Part shown: positions 35,161 to 45,493 of the stretch, piece by piece
How the letters are laid out: the number at the start of each line of letters is the position of its first letter
Position numbering within the stretch: the first letter of the stretch is position 1
DNA from: Valencia hispanica
Taxonomy: Eukaryota > Chordata > Actinopteri > Cyprinodontiformes > Valenciidae
Assembly (NCBI GenBank): GCA_963556495.2
Contig: OY747704.1
Span: 4,934,001 to 4,998,000 of the forward strand
Direction: 5' to 3'
Length of the DNA: 64,000 nucleotides
The notes under the pieces: model-generated
Told to the model about the DNA's origin: nothing
Databases searched by the model: none
The model's input: only the letters and a program-made list of their open reading frames with translations
Translations under genes and position numbers: made by a program

Positions 35161-37433
35161 TTCTTTAAAAAAAACAAAGAACAGTTATGAGTCTTAAACC
35201 CATGGTAATGTCCTTTGAGCAATCATAATTTAATCACAGAGTAGAATAAATCATTTATAGCATGTATCCAAACTTTTTAAAAGGTGTTCGCCAGATTAAC
35301 AAACACAGAGAGCTAAATTCATCACAAAATTATTGCTGATGTTTTTCAACGTAAATATTAACACAGCTGTAGGACAAAGTGATTATTACTCTCTGTCGTG
35401 ACAACTGTCCCTGGCCTTCGTTTATTCAAATAATGTATGTGAAATAAAACAGCTTTTCTGTAAGGCTGCTGTTTAAGGGAAACCATATGTAGCTGCACGG
35501 TTCGTGTCTGAATTAAATAAATACTGTATATAAATATAAAAAAAATATTATTCTTTTTACTGAAAATACATTTATTTTTCTCTTACCTCATTGGGGAATC
35601 TCTAAACACTTCACAGTTTCATTAATTGGTTACTTTACAAATATTACATTCTGGAGAATAATTGCATTTAAGTCCAATTTTATTCAAGATGGCAAAGGCT
35701 TCAGTAACATAAACCTTTTCTGCTTTTAATATTTTTTACATTATAACTTTCATGATTTTTAAATTAACTTTAAGGTTTGGACTGTTTACTGGACAAATGG
35801 AGGGGCCTTTTTTCATTGTTTTATTTTTCAAAATAAACAGGCAGCAAGTTAAGAAACTAATTAGCAGACTGATCCGTAAAAAATAAATAAATAAATACAT
35901 TCCCATACTTAAAAATCCCTAACTACTACATTATAAACCTGTTTATAAAATAACAGGAAGAATATCAGATGATTAAAATATCAGTGAACTTTGTAATACT
36001 TGATTATAGTGCTGCCAGCTGTGTATCAAGGTACATGAACTGGATAAGATATAATACATACATAACAAGCAGAGGAAATTGTTTAATTTAAATAATGGGA
36101 ATATTGGTAAATGCTATCATGCAACTTTAATTGCAAGGTACCAAATGGCAGCTCTAGCTGATTTAAAAGTCAGTTTGTCATTGTTTGGGGTTTACATGTT
36201 AGCGAGAACCTGGAATATTTTAACCATGTATTTGAAAAGACTTTCAGCCCACATAATTTTATTAGCAAGCAGAAAAAGTTGTTAAACTGCTATTAACTCT
36301 GCATTAATCCCTCGTTTAACTTTGACTCATCATTCTTTGTATTAGTTGTTGAAGGGAAGTTAGATGTTATTGCCTTTCTATCCAAAGTTTTCAGCTCACA
36401 TATTATAAATGCAATGTTTTTTTGATTGCCTTGTAATTTATGCAAGCAATTGAATTATTTAATGATTGCCGCTCATTAACATAACTGTATTTCTTCATGG
36501 TTTTCTTCTGTAACTTTTTTGAATGTTTTAGATCCTGGAATTATAAGAAGTTATGAAAGCAGCCAAAAATAATACCTCTAGCATTAACTATATTCAGAGG
36601 TCTATAGATCACACTTCATAAAATACAAAATACCATTAAAGAAAAAAATTATATTACATAAAAATGTAATTTTTACATTTAAAATTTTAATGCGAAAATA
36701 GTTTTTCCAGTTGAAAATAAAGAAAAATTTAAATTCCCATTTCAACTTTCCACCTGCACTCCCACCCAAACCTGCACAACACAACATTCACAATCACAGT
36801 AGTATTTTAGCTTAATAGTCACTACCCTATATGACATTGTAAGGATAACTGAATTGGTGAAATTCTGCATGTATGTATTAATATACTTTTATTATTTGGT
36901 CAAAAATAATATTCAAATCGAATTTCAACCACTATCAAATTTGTTTAGATGGAGCTGTACATTCACATTGGTTTAGGTCTTTCTACAAGTTTTCGTTGCC
37001 AAATTGTTCAGATTTGCTGAGCTCAACTTTGCACCATTTACTTTCCATCGTAGCAGTTTTTTACTTGCTCACTTTCCAAAGAATTAAAGGTTGCCATAAG
37101 GTTCACCCATTTCCTGATTGTGCTAAATGCTGAGATTATGTTTCTAAAAGGTCTTCTGTAATTTCTCTGAGCTGCCCACATTCTGAGCCCAGTCTATGAT
37201 TGGTGGGACTTCCACTCCTGAGAGGACTGGCAGTTCCTGAGTCATCCTTCTCACTGCAGGATGACTCAATAATTTTATAACCCTCTGCAGTTTGATGGGC
37301 AACATCATTTGGTTTTTGAAGGTGAACTTTCTTTCTGCAGGGTACTAAAATGCTGCCACACAAAGGATTTTGAAAGTGGTGTAAGCTTCTTTAAAGAATT
37401 TGCAACCAAGTCTTGTTGACTGTATGAACACTG
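35161..37433. other. AT-rich sequence with no recognised feature
   Basis: No credible frame, RNA gene or repeat was seen. Base composition is strongly AT-rich. Confidence 0.3.
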
Positions 37434-37688
37434 CACTGAAAAAAGAGAACGCAGCTCCAACTTAAATAAATTCCGTTAATTGGTCACATGTAATTGAATT
37501 AAGTTTATGTAATAATGATAATAATGGCTTGAATTTATATAGTGGACTGTAACTCAATTTATTCACATTTGTTTAACTTGACAACTTAATGAACGTAATA
37601 AATTTACTTGGATAAACTTAGTTCAATTACATGTGGCCAATTAAAGCAATGTATTTCAGTTGGATCACCGATTCTCTTTTTTTCAGTG
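37434..37688. mobile_element. Short MITE with long inverted repeats
   Basis: The left end CACTGAAAAAAGAGAA and the complement of the right end (CACTGAAAAAAAGAGAAT) begin an inverted repeat about 80 bases long, including ATTGGTCACATGTAATTGAA against ATTGGCCACATGTAATTGAA. The 255-bp element has no coding capacity and could fold into a hairpin. Confidence 0.8.
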
Positions 37689-37782
37689 TGCACGCCATCT
37701 CAAGGAGTACTTCCTTTTTTATTTTCAAAATGAGAGGTTCAAAGATACACCACAGCATCAAACTTAAACCACTCACCTTAAT

Positions 37783-38714
37783 AGACTGCTCAAAAAAGGA
37801 AACACTAAAATTAATTAATTAATTAATGAAATATGAATTAATTTATGAAATATTCTTGAAATGAAATATTCTTATTAAATACTTTGTTCTTTACATAGTT
37901 GAATGTGCTGACAACAAAATCACACAAAAGTTATCAATAGAAATAAATTCATCAACCCATGGAGGTCTGGATTTGGAGTAACACTCAAAATTAAAGTAGA
38001 GAAAACACACTACAGGCTGATCCAACTTTGATGAAATGTCCTTAAAACAAGTCAAAATGAGGCTCTGTAGTGTGTGTGCCCTCCACGTGCCTGTATGACC
38101 TTCCTACAATGCCTTGACATGCTCCTGATGAGGTGGCGCATGGTCTCCTGAGGGATCTCCTCCCAGACCTGGACTAAAGCATCCACCAACTCCTGAAAAG
38201 TCTGTGGTGCAATGTGGCGTTGGTGGATAGAGCGAGACATGATGTCCCAGGTGTGCTCAATTGGATTCAGGTCTGGGAAACGGGTGGGCCAGTCCATAGC
38301 ATCAATGCCTTCATCTTGCAGGAACTGCTGACACACCCCAGCCACATGAGGTCTAGCATTGTCTTGCATTAGGAGGAACCCAGGGGCAACAGCACCAGCA
38401 TATGATCTCACAAGGGCTACCACTAGAGTGAAAATACTGCCAGCATTCAAAAGTGACCAAAACATCAGCCAGAAAACATAGGAACTGAGAAGTGGTCTGT
38501 GCTCACCACCTGCAGAACCACTCCTTTATTAGGGGTGTCTTGCTAATTGACTATAATTTCCACCTGTTGTCTATTCTATTTGCACAACAGCATGTGAAAT
38601 GAATTGTCAATCAGTGTTGCTTCCTAATTGGACAGTTTGATTTCACAGAAGAGTGACTGACTTGGAGTTATATTGTGTTGTTTAAGTGCTCCCTTCATTG
38701 TTTTGACCAGTGTA
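37783..38714 (-). mobile_element. Tc1-like element, internal deletion derivative
   Basis: Its ends TAGACTGCTCAAAAAAGG and, on the other strand, TACACTGGTCAAAACAATGA are inverted ends beside TA. The internal sequence is close to an active-looking Tc1 family, but the N-terminal DNA-binding region and first catalytic part are absent. The remaining frame is described separately. Confidence 0.88.
38052..38465 (-). pseudogene. Tc1 transposase, C-terminal half fused to leader sequence
   Basis: The 137-residue frame begins FWSLLNAGSIFTLVVALV, which comes from the 5' leader, and then runs into YAGAVAPGFLLMQDNARPHV (second catalytic Asp), MDWPTRFPDLNPIEHTWDIM (third acidic position Glu) and ends ARGGHTHY. 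The direct fusion shows an internal deletion of roughly 650-700 bases. With the helix-turn-helix domains missing it cannot act. Confidence 0.88.
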
Positions 38715-40580
38715 TATGAGGCTCAAAGTAATAACTGGATTAAATAATTTGGATGATAGCAACTAATGATAAAATCTTTAAATAAACACTAAAGATTGAA
38801 AACAATAAGCTTGCTGTGCTAATATGACATTTTATTGATTTTGAAGCTCATATTCTTCATACCTTTTGTCTTAAATTCGACAAATTAAAAAGCAAAGTAA
38901 ATCGTGGGGTTTAACATTTTGAGAAGTCCACTTCTAATAAAAGTGATTATTTTTACCCGTTTTTCTATTTTCGAGTGTCGTGGGGGTGGAAGATGGTGCT
39001 AAGGATACTGTAGTACCAGTTTAACATTGAAACCCTTAAGTGTGAGTGATGTGTGCATCACTGTTTCTCTCTCTGAACCTCCACCAACCTTGTCTGGATG
39101 CTGGTGGATCCAAGCTTTAGTGGAGTGCTGTTACCAGTCTTCTATGTGAAGACACTGGTATACATGTCTTTTATCATCTGTTATGTTTATTTTGTGTGTC
39201 TTGTGTTGTGTTGTTTTTAATAAGGACTCTGAGTCTGACAATAAAGATGATGATCTCATTCCCTTTTGTGTTTGCTCTGTGGAGGATTGGCTACCCATTC
39301 AACATATATAACACTTTGTTGATTGGACAGGCAACAGAGCCGTGAAAGGACGAAGGACATTAAAAATGGATGGATGGACAGAAAGTTAAAGCTATGCATT
39401 TTCTGGAACCATCTAATGCAAATCAAATAATTTGGGTCAAATGTGTGTCACACATTTAAATTAAATGCTTAAGTTTAATCTTGTATTTCAGTATCCTTTT
39501 TTTTTTTTTTACCACAAATGCAATCTAATACACGTGTTACACAAATCTAATCACGAAGAGGTTTTTTCAGATTAAAATCTTCTTCTGAATTTACAATTTT
39601 GTACTACATTAGCATAAAGAAAGGTACTTTTGCTCTGACGTCACAAGGTGTTTCTTTTTTTCTTATTTGATGATCGGTGATTGCCTGACCATCTGGGAAT
39701 GGGCGTTTAATGTTCTATAAACAGTCTATGAGTGCCCTCAAGTGGTCAAATACATGAAAAATAGTTGAAAAATATAAAAGGGGGTTTGGTCGGCCTGTAA
39801 ATAGAGCCACAAAGAGCATTTGTATGCAGAACTGAGTAAATCTTCAGCAGTACAGACAGATTATCTGCATGACTTAGCATAAGATTAAGTAATGTTATAG
39901 TTGGGTCATTACTGCATTTGAGTAGCTCTTCTGTAAACTCTTTAGCAAGTGACCTCTATGTGTGGTTTTGTTGGCGCCATAAAGGTTCAATGCTATTGAT
40001 GCCACAACATTTTTTGATGTATCCACACAATCTATAGCAGCATGGCTAACCTGTAGAAAACATAACAGCAAAGGATTGTTATGTCACAAAAATTTCAAAC
40101 TGTTCTACCAAGGAAAATGCTGGATACTTAATAGGATTCTTAGAAAAAGATCCTAGAAATATAGTCAATAACAGTAAGTTATTAGAACAACCAATACATA
40201 GTTGGCAATTCAGCAGTCAATGAAGTGGAAAAAAAGTTATTCCTGTAGGCCTATAGCAAAATAGTAAACAAGATAACACTTGCCAGAGAGCTAATATTAT
40301 ATTTATACAATTTCCTTGTACATGAAAGTATACTGGCCAATAAATCTGATTCTGATTTTAAATATAATTTACAAACAAAATACAGCTTATTTAAAGGGGG
40401 CATATTATGCAAATGTAACTTTTTTCATCCTGTTGTGTTGCCATTAAGGTCTCTGCTGCCTCTATAAACACTCCAAACATGAATAAAACCATCCATCCAT
40501 TTTTTTCAGAAATCTTGTGCTTCTACAAGCTGTTTAATAAAAGTGTCTTATTGTGACATCACAGTAAGCCACATTTGCGT
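38715..40580. other. AT-rich sequence with short LINE-like tails
   Basis: Tail-like motifs occur at 39225-39260 (GACAATAAAGATGATGAT) and 40310-40362 (ACTGGCCAATAAATCTGATT followed by CTGATT). At 40392-40440 the text GGGGGCATATTATGCAAATG starts another common fish repeat. No gene is recognised. Confidence 0.4.
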
Positions 40581-40583
40581 ATA

Positions 40584-41972
40584 CAGTGAGGAACATAAGT
40601 ATTTGAACACCCTGCGATTTTGCAAGTTCTCCCACATAGAAATTATGGAGGGTCTGAAATTTACATTGTAGGTGCATTTCCACTGTGAGAGACAGCATTT
40701 TTGTTAATTCAGGATATCACATTGTCTGATTTTTAAAGAATTTATTTGTATTCTATTGCTACACATAAGTATTTGAACTTCTGAGAAACTCAGTGTTAAT
40801 ATTTGGTACAGAAGCCTTTGTTTGCAATTACAGAGGTCAAACATTTCATGTAGTTCTTGACCAGGTTTGCACACACTGCAACTGGGACTGTCACTAAGCA
40901 ACATGGAGTTTCAGCTCCCTCCAAAGATTTTCTATTGGATTTAGGTCTGGAGACTGGCTAGGCCACTCCAGAACCTAGATATACTTCTTACGGAGCCACT
41001 CCTTGGTTATCCTGGCTGTGTGCTTTGCATCATTTTCATGTTGGAAGACCCAGCCATGACCCATCTTCAATGTTCTGACTAAGGGAAGGAAGTTGTCACT
41101 TAAAATCTCACAATACATGACCCCATTCATCCTCTCCTTAATACAGTGCAGTCGTACTGTCCCCTTCGCAGAAAAGCATCCCCAAAGCATGATGTTTCCA
41201 CCCCCATGCTTCACAGTAGGGATGGTGTTTTTGGGATGCAACTCATCCTTTTTTATTCCTCCAAACACGGCGAGTGAAGTTTAGACCAAAAAGTTATATT
41301 TTGGTCTCATGACTTTCTCCCATGCCACATGACTTTCAAATGACTTTCTCCCATGCCACATGACTTTCAAATGACTTTCTCCCATGCCTCCTCTGAATCA
41401 TCCAGATGGTCATTGGCAAACTTCAGACGGGCCTGGACATGTGATGACTCGAGCTTGGGAAACTTTCGTGTAATGCATGATGTTAAACCATGACAGCGTA
41501 GTGTTCTACTGACACTAACCTTTGAAACTGTGGTCCCAGCTCTCTTCATGTCATTGACCAGCTCCTCCCGTGTAGTTCTGGGCTGATTCCTCACCTTTCC
41601 TATCATCAGTGATACTCCACCAGGTGAGATCTTGCATGGAGCCCCAGTCCGAGGGAGACTGACAATAATCTTTAGCCTCTTCCATTTTCTAACAATTGCT
41701 CCAACAGTTGATCTATTTTCACCAAGCTGCTTGGTAATTGCCCCGTAGCCCTTTCCAGCCTTGTGGAGGTCTACAATCTTGTCTCTGGTGTTTCTTGAGA
41801 GCTCTTTGGTCTTGCCCATGGTAGAAGTTGGAGTCTGACTGACTGTGAGGTGGACAGGTGTCTTTAACGAGTTCAGACAGGTGCTACTAATTTCGATTAA
41901 TAAGTAGAGTAGAGGTGGACTTTTTAAAGGCAGAGTAACAGGTCTTTGAGAGTCAGAATTCTTGATGATCAC
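40584..41972 (-). mobile_element. Tc1-like element with decayed transposase
   Basis: The left inverted end CAGTGAGGAACATAAGTATT follows a TA; the right end is lost near 41972. The transposase lies on the minus strand in two broken frames. A 33- to 40-base unit (GACTTTCTCCCATGCCACAT) is repeated two to three times at 41310-41388. Confidence 0.85.
40975..41820 (-). pseudogene. Tc1 transposase, disrupted
   Basis: It starts [20 protein letters not shown] at 41820, followed by the paired-like region ([23 protein letters not shown]). The second helix-turn-helix region contains [12 protein letters not shown]. The frame is broken by the tandem duplication after EEAWEKV. It resumes at 41268 with [20 protein letters not shown] and [11 protein letters not shown] (Asp of the catalytic region). 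Text beyond WLRKKYI near 40975 jumps ahead; the DLNPIE region is reduced. Not functional. Confidence 0.85.
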
Positions 41973-42939
41973 TATCAGACACTTTTTGAGTTGGCAGTGA
42001 GTTGCCCTTTAACTGCTGAAAAAGGCTTAGGAGTTATTTTATTGTGCGTGGGTTGGAGCAAAGGAAGCCATTATGGGTCTAGCAGCAAATTGGCAATATT
42101 TAAACAGATAATGGTTGCTTATGCTAGGTGGGTTGTTCAATGTATTACTGTAGTTGATATATATGTTACTGGCCCTTTGGACTCATAAAAGTCAGAGTAT
42201 CACTCTTTTAAATATTTTGGCAAGTCTGTATAGGCAGTAGACTTTCTAGTCAACATAGTTTAAGAGCTCGTCAACATCTTTCAAATTTTCTTGTTGGTCT
42301 CTCATATTGGCAACACAACACTTTTGCCTTTTTTACTAAAATGGGTCACAAAGGCTCTTCTCCAGCACATTTCAATGTTACAGGGATTTTGAACTTCTGG
42401 CCACAACTCACTGCGTTGATTCTTAATTAAGCTGCTGCAGGAGAATGGAGTGGCTGTGTGTGTGTGTGTGTGTTTCTGCACTGCTGTCGTGCAGAGTTGT
42501 GCGCCAACTCAGGAAAACAAGAATGGCTCAGTTAGTATCGATTTTGATATTTTGATATGAATGAGTATATTAAAAAAGTTTCCTTTTGTGGTATTATTAT
42601 ATTGAAAGATTGATAATTTTGACAATCCTATTTAGCAATAATACAGGACCTCTGCGTAGAAAGGTGAAGTTGGAGCGCCGTTAAAGTAAAGATATGCAAT
42701 AATGTGACTATGTAGAACCAATTTCCCTCCAGTGTATATTTTTCTTTAAATAAAAAAGAACATTTGTGCAATTATGTTCAGACATGTATAAAACAGGAAT
42801 CCAGAAACACACCCATACAAGAAGCAGAGGAGTAGTAGAGCTCCTTTAACTCGTCCAGTTTTCCTCTGAGTCAGTCAGTCAGATTTGATAGACCTCAAAC
42901 AACCAAAATTGAGCAGATTGGAATTTAAGCCACATGGCA
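41973..42939. other. Sequence between lhx2 3'UTR and Tc1 element
   Basis: A GT run lies near 42455-42471. A plus-strand TTTATT at 42038-42043 could be a distal poly(A) signal for lhx2. I see no gene here. Confidence 0.35.
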
Positions 42940-43384
42940 GTCCAAGGATATTTGAAACTGTATTTTAATCTCAGATTTCCAAACAATGAAAAAAAAAGTT
43001 TTTTTTACAGTCCTTCTAACAGTGACTCTTTTACAACAACATAAATACTGTCCTGGAAAAAACAAATTCCCCCCAAAAATGAAAACTTTTTTTTTTCCCT
43101 CAGCAGTCTCTGTTTGTGAATATTGAAAAATTTAAATTGGTTCTCCTCAGTTCTCAACAAGACAACATCAAAATAACAACAACCATTCCTTCTGTGAGGC
43201 CCAGCCACCTCACCATGTAGATAGTCTCTAATAGAGTCCTTTTGTTTCCTTCATGTTTTTAATTCTTTTAAAGTTCTAAGGTGTTAACAGTGCTCAGTTT
43301 TAGATCCAGACGGAGTGTAAAATATAATAAAAGTCAATGTGTATGCATGGGGAGGTGGTGAGTGGGGGGCTAGTGCTCTGACCA
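42940..43384 (-). other. lhx2: lhx2 3' untranslated region with candidate poly(A) signal
   Basis: The sequence after the stop codon holds no convincing reading frame. On the minus strand an ATTAAA hexamer (plus-strand TTTAAT at 42964-42969) lies about 420 bases after the stop. This variant poly(A) signal would place the 3' end near 42.94 kb. A canonical AATAAA occurs further on (TTTATT at 42038-42043) and could serve a longer transcript. Both are inferred from hexamers only. Confidence 0.45.
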
Positions 43385-43675
43385 TCAGAAGAGGCTGGTC
43401 AGCGTTGTCTGTGATGGGCTCCGGCACTCGTGGACGTCCATACCACCCGGCACCGACGTGAGTACAGAAGTGACAGTAGGCATGGTGGGGTTGGTCAAGT
43501 CTGTTAGGGTGGTGGGGGTGCTGGAGGGGCTCATGGAGGCGTTGGAGATTTCAGAGGCCGGGCCTGAGGGCGTCCCACCTTGCAGCGTGGAACCGTCTGA
43601 TGCTTTGTCCACCCCGGTGCTCTCCTGTCGCAGCAGGTTCCTCCTGAACTTGGCCCGAGCATTTTGGAACCAGAC
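43385..43675 (-). CDS. lhx2: lhx2 coding exon 5 (recognition helix and C-terminal tail)
   Basis: The exon begins with GTC TGG TTC CAA AAT directly after TTTTTTCTCAAG, giving VWFQNARAKFRRNLLRQEST. It carries W48, F49, Q50 and N51 of the homeodomain, the DNA-recognition residues. A tail rich in Ser, Thr and Pro follows, with GTPSGPASEISNASMSPSST and TLTDLTNPTMPTVTSVLTSV, ending in TSLF and TGA at 43387-43385. The tail form is characteristic of Lhx2. The last residues are usually TNLF, so one Ser for Asn change is present. The usual RQENTGVDK reads RQESTGVDK. Confidence 0.95.
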   Translation of the reverse strand, partial: VWFQNARAKFRRNLLRQESTGVDKASDGSTLQGGTPSGPASEISNASMSPSSTPTTLTDLTNPTMPTVTSVLTSVPGGMDVHECRSPSQTTLTSLF

Positions 43676-45434
43676 CTTGAGAAAAAAAATTAAGAAATCA
43701 ATTCAATTCAGTTTATTTATATTGGCATATTCACAACAGATGTCATCTCAAGGCACTTTACAAGAAAAAAAATCCTAAAATATTTTGTAAGACCTGAATC
43801 AGAGTCGGTCCAAGACAGTATGGGGTCCTGAACAACTTTTAATTTGGATCCTTCCATCTATTCTCAAGCACAACACATTTCAGCATTATACATCTTACAC
43901 AACAATTTTTATTGTACAGCAGTGAAATATTAGCAACTGAATAGTACAGTTATTTATTTTTCAAATGAATGTGTGCTGCTTGAATCACAAGCTTTGTAAA
44001 CTTAGTAATAAAGATTATAGATTAGAGAATTAATAAGATCTCAAGAAATATTAATATTAAACACCACAAGATTTCCCTTCCAAATGAAGTCTATTTAATG
44101 AAATGCTGTCTAGTTTCTGTCAACATGTGGCGTCACCTGGTAAAGATAATGTAAAGAATTATTATAGCCTCCAGGCATGAAGGTGTGTGGTTTAACTTGA
44201 ACCACTGGATCTCTATTTGGTATTTTTATTTTGAAGTGATAAAGGAAGTAGCCCGTAACTTGTTGTGGTGTTGTGTTGACAGTCAGATGATAAAAAGCAA
44301 AGGTTAAGATGGTCAATGGCAGTTGGTTACATGAACCTTGAAGAAACCTCTATCAGAAGGACAGACAAGATATGAATAATAGTCTTCATAAGAAAGTGGC
44401 ATTTATTTATTAATACCCTCCTCATCGATCAATGGAGAAAAGTCTCTAATGGTGTTGCAGCAATCAAACTCTTTTTATAACTGATGACCAGATTTTTGCA
44501 TGTTTCCACTGGTAATTATTGCAGTTCATATTTGGTAATGTTCCCCACGTCTTTGAGCTTAGAAGGACGTCCTGCCATCAACCAAAGCTTTAGCTCCATG
44601 CAAAGATTCTCTGTTGGGGAAGTGGAGACTCTGCCTGGGCCACTCCAAAATATTAATATTTCATCTAGTCAGAATAAATGTTTTGGTCAAAATAAAATAT
44701 TACTTTAACTATAAATCAGCCAGCGGTATGAATAACGTTGGACTTATCTTTTGCCTAAAAAAAGATTGAACATTCACCTGACTGAACAGACAGCTAAAGT
44801 ATCAAGTGGTGATTTAGATCAGTGGTTCCAAACCTGGGGTCCGTAGAGGTGGCAGGGGGTCCGCTCAATTTTTGTCTGTGCTGAGGCTGTGAGATTACCA
44901 AAGTTGTATTTGTAAAAACTACATTTATAAAATCCAAAAGACAAAAATAAATGTGTGTGTATGGCCTATAGTGTAAAACAAGAAGAATAAGAACAAAAAT
45001 CTGCAACTGCTGTTTTTTTTAATGTAATTAATAATTAATTAATCCCTTTTAATGTGTGTATGCGGATAGGAGTTGGGTTGTGGGGTCCAGGCTTGTTTGG
45101 GACACAGGCAAGGGGTCCTCAAGGAATGAAACGTTGGGAACCACTGGTCCAGGTAATCAGTAGATCACTACGTGAACTGTTTTTATTGGATAAGTTTTCA
45201 CCAAAACAGGTCGAATAAATACTGCAAGTAGAATTATACTTTTGCAGAGTAACCAGAACTTTTTCCTAAAAGATGTACCTGTGCTGAAAAAAGCACAAGG
45301 TATGAGCTTTACATAATTTTATATATGTTTTATAAAGGGAAATCTTTCAAGCAATGAAGTTCTTCCCTTTAGTTTAACTTTCTTATCACTTAAAATTCCT
45401 CCCTCCCCTTCACTCTTCACACACACACACACAC

Positions 45435-45493
<59 letters not shown>

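Noticed and set aside
43005..43208. 67-residue minus-strand frame just after the lhx2 stop
   Set aside because: It lies in the lhx2 3'UTR and has no relation to known proteins.
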